A DNA stretch of 22,674 nt. It comes from CALBPI01 sp039814545. GTDB taxonomy: Bacteria > Pseudomonadota > Gammaproteobacteria > Steroidobacterales > Woeseiaceae. Of the stretch, positions 7,390 through 13,834 are shown in pieces. A model generated the notes under the pieces. That model searched no databases. It was not told the DNA's origin and worked only from the letters and a program-made list of their open reading frames with translations. Each line of letters begins with the position of its first letter. The stretch's first letter is position 1. Both the position numbers and the translations under genes were made by a program. The stretch is from NCBI GenBank assembly GCA_039814545.1, contig JBCCBB010000045.1, forward strand, positions 1 to 22,674, written 5' to 3'.

Positions 7390-8211
7390 CTAGAGGTCGA
7401 AGCGCTCGCGCAGGAAGCGTGCGATGCCGTCCTCATCGTGGTGGCCGATAATTTCGGTCGCCCGGTCTTTAACGTGGGACTTGGCATTGGCCGGCGCGTA
7501 GCTCTCGTCGGCAAGCTCAAACATGCTGACGTCGTTGTCGCTGTCGCCAAAGCAAACGACACGATCGGCGCCCAGCATTTCCTTGAGCGTGATGACGGCG
7601 CCGCCTTTGCTGGCGTCGGAGTGATGCACGTCGAGCCAGGCCAGGTCTTTGGCTTCAATGGCCACGCCCGAATAGGCGACAAGGTGCGGCTCATCGCGCA
7701 CCACGTCGATGACGGCTTCAACCCGCACGCGGCTGCCGATGGCGCTGACGTTGCTGATCTCCGCGTCATCGGGTAATGCCTCAAGCGTCTCGGCTCGGAT
7801 CCCCCGCGTAATCGTGTACTCGTTGACCACAAACTGCTCGGCCTTGCTGCGCAGTGGCGCGTGGTAGACGACATGCTCGCTGTCGCCTTCAATCGTGAAC
7901 ACGAAGGGGGCCAACCCGTTGGCCAGACAGCCGGCGACCACGCGCGCGAGCTCAGACGTCGTCAACACCTGCCGGTGCGAAAATGAGTCGGCCTCGGGAT
8001 GCCAGATGACCACGCCGTTCTTGAAGACGTGCGGCAGCGTGAAGCCGTGCCCGCGCAGGATGTCGCGCGAGGCGTGCAGCGTGCGGCCCGTGGCGACGGT
8101 ATAGGCGATGTCACGCTGAGTCAGCAGCTGCAGCGTGTCACGCGTGAAGTCACTGATGGCCGACTCCCGGTTGAGCAGCGTGCCATCGAGGTCGAATACG
8201 ACGAGTTCCAT
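7390..8211 (-). CDS. HAD-superfamily phosphatase, Cof type
   Basis: This 273-residue protein has all four HAD motifs. Motif I is DLDGT with D7 as nucleophile and D9 as acid/base. Motif II is ATGRT (T41). Motif III is the lysine in SKGGA (K202). Motif IV is GDSDND (222-227). The large C2-type cap lies between motifs II and III, as in Cof/YbiV/YidA hydrolases, which dephosphorylate sugar phosphates, FMN or pyridoxal phosphate. The exact substrate cannot be told. ATG at 8211 has no Shine-Dalgarno, and a TACAAT hexamer ends 6 nt before it, so the mRNA may be leaderless. The gene is convergent with the frameshifted membrane gene, with 3 nt between the stops. Confidence 0.92.
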   Translation of the reverse strand: MELVVFDLDGTLLNRESAISDFTRDTLQLLTQRDIAYTVATGRTLHASRDILRGHGFTLPHVFKNGVVIWHPEADSFSHRQVLTTSELARVVAGCLANGLAPFVFTIEGDSEHVVYHAPLRSKAEQFVVNEYTITRGIRAETLEALPDDAEISNVSAIGSRVRVEAVIDVVRDEPHLVAYSGVAIEAKDLAWLDVHHSDASKGGAVITLKEMLGADRVVCFGDSDNDVSMFELADESYAPANAKSHVKDRATEIIGHHDEDGIARFLRERFDL

Positions 8212-8217
8212 TCGCGC

Positions 8218-8244
8218 ATTGTACTGACTTCGTCACTTCGACAA
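8218..8244 (-). promoter_or_regulatory. Candidate promoter of the HAD gene (leaderless)
   Basis: On the minus strand TACAAT (8223-8218) matches the -10 consensus at 5 of 6. TTGTCG (8244-8239) is a weak -35 at a short 15-nt spacing. Transcription would start about 7 nt beyond the -10, at or near the A of the ATG at 8211, leaving no leader. Confidence 0.45.
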
Positions 8245-8247
8245 GGA

Positions 8248-8264
8248 CGACATTCGTCATGTCG
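8248..8264. promoter_or_regulatory. Inverted repeat in the HAD/barrel divergent interval
   Basis: CGACAT-TCGTC-ATGTCG is a 6-5-6 inverted repeat directly upstream of the candidate HAD promoter. It could be an operator for either divergent gene. The rest of the 194-nt interval 8212-8405 also holds a 12-nt palindrome at 8344-8355. Confidence 0.35.
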
Positions 8265-8343
8265 ACAAAACCTAGCAGCGGGTCAGTCTGAGTGGCGCGG
8301 CTTTCCGGTTCGGGATTTGCGAACTTGGGCTGCAGAACTTCGA

Positions 8344-8385
8344 GACGCGCGCGTCGTCTTAAGCGACATCGCGCTCAGCAAGCGC
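8344..8385 (+). promoter_or_regulatory. Palindrome and small leader hairpin before the barrel gene
   Basis: GACGCGCGCGTC (8344-8355) is a perfect 12-nt palindrome. GCGCT-cagca-AGCGC (8371-8385) is a small hairpin. It is followed by an A-rich unstructured stretch with the AAAGGA ribosome site of the gene starting at 8406. No clear promoter hexamers were found. Confidence 0.35.
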
Positions 8386-8405
8386 AAAAACAACAAAGGA
8401 CTGTC

Positions 8406-9350
8406 ATGCGCAAGTCAACCTCGCTTCTAATCGCGGTAAGCCTTGGGGCTGCGGTTTTCGATACTGCGGTAGCCCAGGAGCCTTTTCAGTGGGAAGTTGG
8501 TGTAGGCGTTTCTCAACTGCAAGATGAGTTTCGAATAGACAGTAGCGGTGGGTTCGGTACTTTCTTCATAACTGATTCCAGTACGGATACAGATCGACTT
8601 GCGTTGAATGCTACGTGGTTTTTCGAGCCCGTCACTGCCCCCAATGGGCCACTTGAACGTGCAGCGTTTCTGGGGCGGGCGTCATCGGTTTCGGTAGCTG
8701 CGGTGCGGTCCGACATGGACCTCTCTTTCACACGATTCTCCAGCACAGAGCCGCTCTTCTCACTGCAGGACGACTTTGCCTCGAATGCTCTGGGGGTCAG
8801 CGCGCGTTACGTATTGCCGAATTCTGACTGGTTTATCGAGGGTCGAGTCGCGCGCGAAGACTTCGAGTCGTTGTCAGGTAACAGTACCGACCAGTACTCG
8901 GCAGCCGTTGGCAGGTATCTAGGTGACAACACCGCGGTGTCTCTGCGGATTGAGCGAAGCGAGTTTGGAACAGATTCGATTCTGCCCGGCACTTCTCGTG
9001 GGCTGGACAACTACGCAGTGGCGGTCACGCACATTGATGCCGCATGGGGCGATTGGCAGTACGCCGTGGACGGTAGTCTCACAGAGAGTGATCAGGATTC
9101 CGTGGATCTACGTTTCGACGTCGCGGCGACGTTGTATCCAACAAGTCACTTGGGCGTCGGTCTCAGTGCCAGTGTCTCCGCCGAGGATTTCTCCGAACAG
9201 TCAAAGCGCTACGGCGTGTTCGGCCGGTGGTTCGTAACCGATGCCTGGTCCGTATCGACGCGCTATGAGTGGACTGATTTCGACGACTCTCCTGCGAGCG
9301 TCGATCGCGATGACAATGCGTTCGAGTTGCGCGTGGATTACCGGTTCTAG
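8406..9350 (+). CDS. Outer-membrane beta-barrel protein
   Basis: This 314-residue protein starts at the ATG at 8406, five nt after AAAGGA. The frame is open further upstream, but only this start gives a clean signal peptide (MRKSTSLLIAVSLGAAVFDT, cleavage after AVA at 21-23). The mature part is a run of alternating amphipathic strands, as in QYSAAVGRYLGDNTAVSLRI and YGVFGRWFVTDAWSVSTRYE. It ends in YRF, the C-terminal aromatic signal recognised by the BAM machinery. No named family is recognised; it resembles putative porins of proteobacteria. Its sequence is visibly less GC-rich than its neighbours, suggesting transfer or different codon selection. A GC hairpin follows the stop. Confidence 0.83.
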   Translation: MRKSTSLLIAVSLGAAVFDTAVAQEPFQWEVGVGVSQLQDEFRIDSSGGFGTFFITDSSTDTDRLALNATWFFEPVTAPNGPLERAAFLGRASSVSVAAVRSDMDLSFTRFSSTEPLFSLQDDFASNALGVSARYVLPNSDWFIEGRVAREDFESLSGNSTDQYSAAVGRYLGDNTAVSLRIERSEFGTDSILPGTSRGLDNYAVAVTHIDAAWGDWQYAVDGSLTESDQDSVDLRFDVAATLYPTSHLGVGLSASVSAEDFSEQSKRYGVFGRWFVTDAWSVSTRYEWTDFDDSPASVDRDDNAFELRVDYRF

Positions 9351-9367
9351 GGCGCCTTGGGTCCGAC

Positions 9368-9395
9368 GCAGCGCTGCCATGCACCGGTGCGCTGC
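9368..9395 (+). terminator. Hairpin after the barrel gene
   Basis: GCAGCGC (9368-9374) pairs with GCGCTGC (9389-9395) around a 14-nt loop, 17 nt after the stop codon at 9350. There is no T-run, so factor-independent termination is doubtful. It may protect the 3' end. Confidence 0.35.
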
Positions 9396-9464
9396 TGTCC
9401 GAGCGCCTCAAAGCAGGTACCATCCCGGCGATGGCTGTTCTCGTCGTTAGGGCGCGCGCTCGCA

Positions 9465-9504
9465 AGCCCAAAGCAAATAATAGCGCTCACGAAGCGCTTG
9501 GGCT
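9465..9504 (+). promoter_or_regulatory. Hairpin in the leader of the DUF6090-like gene
   Basis: AGCCCAA (9465-9471) pairs with TTGGGCT (9498-9504), extended by GC/GC past a bulged A. It ends 15 nt before the ATG at 9520. That gene has no clear Shine-Dalgarno. The hairpin could be a terminator of upstream transcription or a translational control element. Confidence 0.3.
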
Positions 9505-9519
9505 CAGTGTTGGTCGCCA

Positions 9520-10203
9520 ATGAGTGAGCCTCAAAAAGCGCCTGGTCGACAACATCTCGTCATTCGATTCGCCGGCGAGGCGCTGCTTATCGTCGCCTCT
9601 GTATTCGTTGCCATCCTGCTCGAGAGCATGTGGCAGGACCGCTCCGCGGTTCGGGATGCCAGGGAGTCGCTCGCGCAGGTGCGCCTGAGCCTGGCAGAGG
9701 ACGTGCAGTTTTTCGATCGCGTGGAGCAGGAACAACAGCAGGCTGCGGAGAAGACGCGGCGCCTGCTCGAGTGGTTCGAGGACCCTGAGGCCCTGCCCAA
9801 CGACGCGGTGCATGAGGTGTTCGTCGACTACAACATGCCGATGTCGATCTGGCCTCGCCGTGCGGCCTGGAACACGATGGTCAACTCAGGCCAGTTCCGC
9901 CTGCTCGAAGCGCCGGACCTCGTGACGCGGATCGGTGACTACTACGAGCACCACCTGCGGCGCATGGAGTACAACGGCCAGCAGTACGACACCGCCTTCA
10001 CCGTGGTGTCCCGCGGGGAATTGAGCGAAATCTGGGATTTTGACACGCGCATGTTGCTGACCAGTGATGCCTCCCGGCTCACGCAGTTTCGCAACAGGCT
10101 GAGACGGGTCGACGACTGGACGACCTACTACCTGGACAGGGTGGAACGAAACCGGGCGCTTGCCGAGTCTCTGGTCGAGGACATCGACGTCTATCTCGAC
10201 TAG
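9520..10203 (+). CDS. DUF6090-like single-pass membrane protein
   Basis: This 227-residue protein has one membrane helix near the N-terminus (FAGEALLIVASVFVAILLES, residues 17-36). A long charged helical region follows, with a coiled-coil look (about 40-90; RVEQEQQQAAEKTRRLLEWF). The pattern of a short charged start, one helix and then W-Q-D and repeated R/E-rich helices resembles the DUF6090 group, whose function is unknown. A conserved-looking core, WPRRAAWNTMVNSGQFRLL, sits around residues 111-129. Most of the protein should face the periplasm. The ATG is at 9520 with no obvious ribosome site. It stands alone between the barrel gene and the lipoprotein gene. Confidence 0.75.
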   Translation: MSEPQKAPGRQHLVIRFAGEALLIVASVFVAILLESMWQDRSAVRDARESLAQVRLSLAEDVQFFDRVEQEQQQAAEKTRRLLEWFEDPEALPNDAVHEVFVDYNMPMSIWPRRAAWNTMVNSGQFRLLEAPDLVTRIGDYYEHHLRRMEYNGQQYDTAFTVVSRGELSEIWDFDTRMLLTSDASRLTQFRNRLRRVDDWTTYYLDRVERNRALAESLVEDIDVYLD

Positions 10204-10304
10204 AGCGGTACCTCCGGCGAGTCTGGGTTCTGGCGCGAGCATCTCCAGCGATCTGACATAACGCGCGCTCACTGCGCGTCCCGCTGTCAACCAAACCGCC
10301 ACCC

Positions 10305-10339
10305 GTGCGTTGTGAGGGGTGTCTGACCACACAACCCAC
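10305..10339 (+). promoter_or_regulatory. Leader hairpin abutting the ribosome site of the lipoprotein gene
   Basis: GTGCGTTGTG (10305-10314) pairs with CACAACCCAC (10330-10339) with one C-C mismatch and a 15-nt loop. The GGGAGG Shine-Dalgarno starts at the very next base (10340). A second hairpin, ACGCGC-gctcact-GCGCGT, lies at 10261-10279. The position suggests control of translation or mRNA stability. The remainder of 10204-10351 shows no clear promoter. Confidence 0.4.
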
Positions 10340-10351
10340 GGGAGGCCCCCA

Positions 10352-12235
10352 ATGGCCCGCACAATTCTCGAACGGCTGCGCACCCCCGGCGCAGCGCGCG
10401 CACGTGATGCGCTGATTTACGCGGCGATGGTCATCGCTATGATCACCCTGTCCGCCTGCGGCGGGGGTGGTGGTGATGTCGCCAACGAAGACCCCATCGC
10501 GGGTAACGACACGGGCCTGCTCTACGTCGGGCTCACGGACGCCGAGGGCGACTTTGTCACCTACGCCGTCGACGTCGATTCGATCCTGCTCGAGCGCGCC
10601 AACGGCACGACGGTTGAGACGCTGCCGCTGTCGACGCGCGTCGACTTCGCCGAGCTCACGGAAGTTACGGAGTTTCTGAACATCGCGACCATGCCCGCGG
10701 GCAACTACGTCGCGGCGAGCATCCGGCTCGACTTCGCCGAGGCGCAGGTCGTCGTGCAGAACGAGACGGGCGTCATCACCGAGGCTGAAGTCGTTGACGA
10801 GGACGGCAACCCGCTTGGCGAATACGAGGTGCGCCTGCAGCTCGCCAACACGGACATCATCCGGATTGCGCCGGGTATCCCTGCGGCCTTCAGCCTCGAC
10901 TTCGACCTCGACGCGTCCAACGAGATTGATCGCAGCATGTCGCCGCCCATCGTGACGGTGTCGCCGCTGCTGCTGGCGCAGGCTGAGCTTGAGGAAGATC
11001 GCGAGCACCGCGTGCGTGGCGTGCTGGCCGAGACCAGCATCGATGAGAGTTCGATCACCCTCAAAGTGCGCCCCTTCAAACGCCGCACGGGTGACTTTGG
11101 TCGCTTTACGCTCAATGTGGATGAAGAGACGCAGTACGAAGTCGACGGTGTGGGCTACACGGGCGCCGCCGGTCTTGAGGCTGTTGCCGCACTTGAGGAG
11201 AACACGCCCGTTGTGGCCAATGGCAGCATCTCCAACCGCAGCATGATGGCCGACATCGTGATCGCCGGTAGCAGCGTGCCCTGGGCCGACGACACGGTCG
11301 TCAAGGGTGTCGTTACAGCGCGTAGCGGCGATACGCTCACCATCGGTGGTGCGCGCGTCGAGTTTGGTGACGGTCGCGTCGACTTCGGGGGCAGCTTTGA
11401 AGTGCTGCTGGGTGACGCCACGACGGTGACGGCGCCTGGCGTCGACAACGCCGACCTCAACACCGACAGCATCTCGGTCGGCCAGCGCATTGTCGCGTTT
11501 GGTGAGCCCTCGGCCACGGACCTCGTGTTTGATGCCACCGCTGGTCGTATCGTCATGCAGTTCAGCCAATTCACGGCTGTGGTTGCCCAGGAAACGCCGC
11601 TCGCGGCAGAGCTGGGTCTCTACAACGGCCGTCGCCCGGGCGCCTACGACTTCGCGGGCACGGGCAGCGCGCCCGAGCTGGATGCGGATCCCGATTTCTA
11701 CGAGATCGACACAGGCGCGCTTCTGCTCAACACCGTTGAGCTCGGTGACCTGATCCGCGTTCGCGGCCTGGTGACGCCCTTTGGCTCGGCACCGGAAGAC
11801 TTCACGGCACGCACGGTGATCGACATCGAGACCTCGCGCCGCGCCGGTGAGCTCAAGGTGGTCTGGCCAGGTGACGCACCGTCCACGACGCCATTCATCG
11901 CCACCTCGCCGACGACCATCGACGTCGACATCAGTGAGTCCGAGGAATGGCTTCGCGTCCGCGGCATACCGCGCTTCATCACCAACCCGCTCGAGATGCT
12001 GACGATTGCAGCGACCGATAGCGGCCAGGGTGTGTACGCGGTGCATGTACGCGGCAGTGGCGTCGTCACGGCTTATCGCAACTTCGCGGACCTCGTTGAT
12101 GCGCTTAACGCGGAGCTCGAAGCGGGCAACGCGTTGCAGAGGATCAACGCGCGGGTCGGCTATACTGGCGCGACCGACGTGCTGGTCAGCCCGCGAGCCA
12201 GCTTTGTATTCGTCGTACCGGGCGATGCCGAGTAA
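10352..12235 (+). CDS. DUF4382 lipoprotein with DUF5666-like repeats
   Basis: This 627-residue lipoprotein has a long arginine-rich n-region, a hydrophobic segment and lipobox LSAC (lipid cysteine C36) followed by a glycine run. This predicts sorting to the outer membrane. The DUF4382 domain covers about residues 55-200 (LLYVGLTDAEGDFVTYAVDV, ATMPAGNYVAASIRLDF). Behind it are repeated beta units of DUF5666 type, each with a G-x-V start and a small hydrophobic core (VRGVLAETSIDESSITLKV, VKGVVTARSGDTLTIGGARV). The ATG at 10352 sits 6 nt after GGGAGG and is preferred over the upstream start at 10319. The ECF sigma gene begins 14 nt past the stop, so the two are likely cotranscribed. The function is unknown; a surface or ligand-binding role is a guess. 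Confidence 0.85.
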   Translation: MARTILERLRTPGAARARDALIYAAMVIAMITLSACGGGGGDVANEDPIAGNDTGLLYVGLTDAEGDFVTYAVDVDSILLERANGTTVETLPLSTRVDFAELTEVTEFLNIATMPAGNYVAASIRLDFAEAQVVVQNETGVITEAEVVDEDGNPLGEYEVRLQLANTDIIRIAPGIPAAFSLDFDLDASNEIDRSMSPPIVTVSPLLLAQAELEEDREHRVRGVLAETSIDESSITLKVRPFKRRTGDFGRFTLNVDEETQYEVDGVGYTGAAGLEAVAALEENTPVVANGSISNRSMMADIVIAGSSVPWADDTVVKGVVTARSGDTLTIGGARVEFGDGRVDFGGSFEVLLGDATTVTAPGVDNADLNTDSISVGQRIVAFGEPSATDLVFDATAGRIVMQFSQFTAVVAQETPLAAELGLYNGRRPGAYDFAGTGSAPELDADPDFYEIDTGALLLNTVELGDLIRVRGLVTPFGSAPEDFTARTVIDIETSRRAGELKVVWPGDAPSTTPFIATSPTTIDVDISESEEWLRVRGIPRFITNPLEMLTIAATDSGQGVYAVHVRGSGVVTAYRNFADLVDALNAELEAGNALQRINARVGYTGATDVLVSPRASFVFVVPGDAE

Positions 12236-12249
12236 CACCGAGACACTGC

Positions 12250-12795
12250 ATGAGCCCCGCCACCGAAATGAATCGGTTCCTTATGGATGTGGAAAACCGG
12301 GCCTTTCGGATGGCGGAGCTTGCGGTCGGTAATCGGGATGACGCCATGGATATCGTCCAGGACTCGATGCTCACGCTCGCCCGGAAGTATGCCAAGCGGC
12401 CGACCACGGAGTGGCGGCCGCTATTCTTCCGGATCCTGCAGAACCGCATCACAGACTGCTACCGCCGTCGCGCGTCAAGCAACCGCCTGTTTTCCTTTTT
12501 CTCGTCGTTCCGCAACGATGAGGGCGAGGTGGTCGATGTCGCGGCCCTGCAGCCCGGCCCGGCCGCAGACGAACCTGAGCAACGCACTGTGATCGACGGT
12601 GCTTCTGATGAAGTCGATCGCGCGTTGGCTGCGTTGCCACCGCGTCAACGACAGGCTTTCCTGCTCCGAAGCTGGGAGGGCTTAAGCGTTGCCGAAACTG
12701 CTGAGGCCATGAAATGCAGTGAAGGCAGCGTCAAGACACACTACTCACGCGCCGTCGGCAGACTGCGCGAAGCGCTGGGAGCGCACTGGCCATGA
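12250..12795 (+). CDS. ECF-type RNA polymerase sigma factor
   Basis: This 181-residue protein has the two sigma-70 helical domains of group IV factors. Region 2 covers about residues 10-75 (AFRMAELAVGNRDDAMDIVQ, then WRPLFFRILQNRITDCYRRR). Region 4 covers about 120-178 (ALAALPPRQRQAFLLRSWEG, LSVAETAEAMKCSEGSVKTHYSRAVGRLRE with its helix-turn-helix). The linker is long and acidic. The stop overlaps the next start in ATGA. It should direct transcription of an envelope-related regulon. The downstream small membrane protein is the natural candidate for its regulator, though it has no zinc-binding HxxxCxxC motif. Start 12250 has a weak ribosome site; 12268 is an alternative. Confidence 0.92.
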   Translation: MSPATEMNRFLMDVENRAFRMAELAVGNRDDAMDIVQDSMLTLARKYAKRPTTEWRPLFFRILQNRITDCYRRRASSNRLFSFFSSFRNDEGEVVDVAALQPGPAADEPEQRTVIDGASDEVDRALAALPPRQRQAFLLRSWEGLSVAETAEAMKCSEGSVKTHYSRAVGRLREALGAHWP

Positions 12796-13136
12796 ACGAC
12801 AAGACGCAACACGACACTGACGACGCGCTCGCGAAAGCTGTAGTCGATCGACTGTCCACGGACGTCGATCCCGAGGTGGCGGCGCGACTGCGCGCGGCAC
12901 GCCAGGAAGCCGTTTATCTCGTCGATGCCGCGAACCGCAAGCGCGCGCCCTGGCTCGCGCCCGCAGGTGGCCTCGTTGCCGCATCCGTCGTTGCCGTCGT
13001 GCTGCTGCGCGACCAGGGCATGCAACCGATGCCGGCGCTCGATGAGACCGAGATGGCGGCAGCCGCAGAGCTTGAGCTGCTCGAAGAGCTCGAGATGCTG
13101 GCCTGGCTCGACGAGGAGATGCTCGATGCGGGCTAG
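12792..13136 (+). CDS. Small single-pass membrane protein, DUF3619-like, possible sigma regulator
   Basis: This 114-residue protein has a cytoplasmic segment of about 50 residues, one membrane helix (about 54-72, WLAPAGGLVAASVVAVVLL) and a short, very acidic tail with LELLEELEMLAWLDEE at about 93-109. Size, topology and place directly behind a sigma gene fit DUF3619-like proteins of beta- and gammaproteobacteria. That makes an anti-sigma role plausible but unproven. No zinc anti-sigma motif is present. It overlaps the sigma gene by 4 nt and the next gene by 11 nt, implying coupled translation and balanced amounts. Confidence 0.75.
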   Translation: MNDKTQHDTDDALAKAVVDRLSTDVDPEVAARLRAARQEAVYLVDAANRKRAPWLAPAGGLVAASVVAVVLLRDQGMQPMPALDETEMAAAAELELLEELEMLAWLDEEMLDAG

Positions 13137-13368
13137 GCGCCTTTGGCCCTGGATGCTGGCTGTGGCGCCGTTGTGCGCGCTTGCGGCAGAGCCCATTGCG
13201 AGTGACGACGATTACGGCTTCTTCGATTTTCTCGGCGAGATGGTCGAAGACGGAGAAGGTGAGTGGCTGGATCCGCTCACCATGGAAGAACTGGCGGAGG
13301 ACGCCACGGAATTGAGTGAAGACGACGGGTTGCCCATGTCGGCGCCCGGGGATGAAGACGATGAGTAA
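13126..13368 (+). CDS. Small acidic exported protein
   Basis: The ATG at 13126 lies inside the preceding gene and opens an 80-residue product. It begins with a signal peptide (MRARRLWPWMLAVAPLCALA, cleavage after ALAA) and leaves a mature chain of about 60 residues. Some 40 percent of that chain is aspartate or glutamate. A small conserved-looking core, FFDFLGEMVEDGEGEWLDP, sits near the new N-terminus. No cysteines remain after cleavage. Its stop overlaps the start of the DUF3106 gene (ATGAGTAA). No domain family is recognised with confidence. It probably lies in the periplasm and may bind the strongly basic DUF3106 neighbour; that is inference from charge and gene overlap. Confidence 0.75.
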   Translation: MRARRLWPWMLAVAPLCALAAEPIASDDDYGFFDFLGEMVEDGEGEWLDPLTMEELAEDATELSEDDGLPMSAPGDEDDE

Positions 13369-13834
13369 CCTGATCAAAATCGCCTGTGCGCTTGTGCTGC
13401 TTGTTAGCGCGACGCCGACCTGGGCGCAGGAATGGACGGCGCTCACCGATGCGCAGCGCGAGGCGCTGGCACGATACGAGCAGTCCTGGAGTGAGTTCGA
13501 CGCCGAACGCCGTGAGCGTCTCGTGCGCGGCGCGGACCGGTGGCTGGCCATGGACGACGGGCAGCGCGACGCTGTGCGGCGGCGTTTCGATCGGTGGGAG
13601 GGGCTGTCGGCGGAACGCAAGACGGAGCTGCTGGACCGCATGCGCCGTTTCCGTGAGCTCACGCCCGATCAGCGCGACGTGCTGCGTAACCGGCTGCGCC
13701 GACTCAACCGGCTGACGCCCGAGCAACGCGACCAGCTGCGCCGCCGCTTCCGCGAGCTGTCGCCCGATCAGCGCCGCGAAGCGCTCGACCGCATGCGTGA
13801 ACGCGCACGCGACCGCCGCCCCACGCGCGACTAG
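13361..13834 (+). CDS. DUF3106-family exported arginine-rich helical protein
   Basis: This 157-residue protein starts at the ATG at 13361, where a signal peptide begins (MSNLIKIACALVLLVSATPT, cleavage after WAQ/A around 20-22). The mature part is built of repeated helical units of about 15-20 residues around the phrase L-[TS]-P-[DE]-Q-R: FRELTPDQRDVLRNRLRRL, NRLTPEQRDQLRRRF, RELSPDQRREALDRM. The C-terminus is very rich in arginine. This is the DUF3106 pattern, often found near sigma/DUF3619 genes and recalling periplasmic sensor-chaperones such as ZraP and CpxP in overall style, though not shown homologous. The stop codon overlaps that of the convergent barrel gene. Confidence 0.88.
   Translation: MSNLIKIACALVLLVSATPTWAQEWTALTDAQREALARYEQSWSEFDAERRERLVRGADRWLAMDDGQRDAVRRRFDRWEGLSAERKTELLDRMRRFRELTPDQRDVLRNRLRRLNRLTPEQRDQLRRRFRELSPDQRREALDRMRERARDRRPTRD

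Noticed and set aside
9351..9519. A small gene in the gap between the barrel and DUF6090-like genes
   Set aside because: No start with a ribosome site and coding-like composition was found; only hairpins are visible.
10079..12238. A 719-codon open frame on the minus strand, opposite the lipoprotein gene
   Set aside because: It mirrors a well-supported lipoprotein gene, has shadow-type composition (many R, H, D, V) and no recognisable domain or ribosome site. Long antisense frames are expected in GC-rich DNA.
13441..13830. Repeated CGC/GAG-rich units in the DUF3106 gene as a DNA tandem repeat
   Set aside because: The repetition is at the protein level (L-[TS]-P-[DE]-Q-R helices); spacing and bases vary, so it is not a DNA repeat array.
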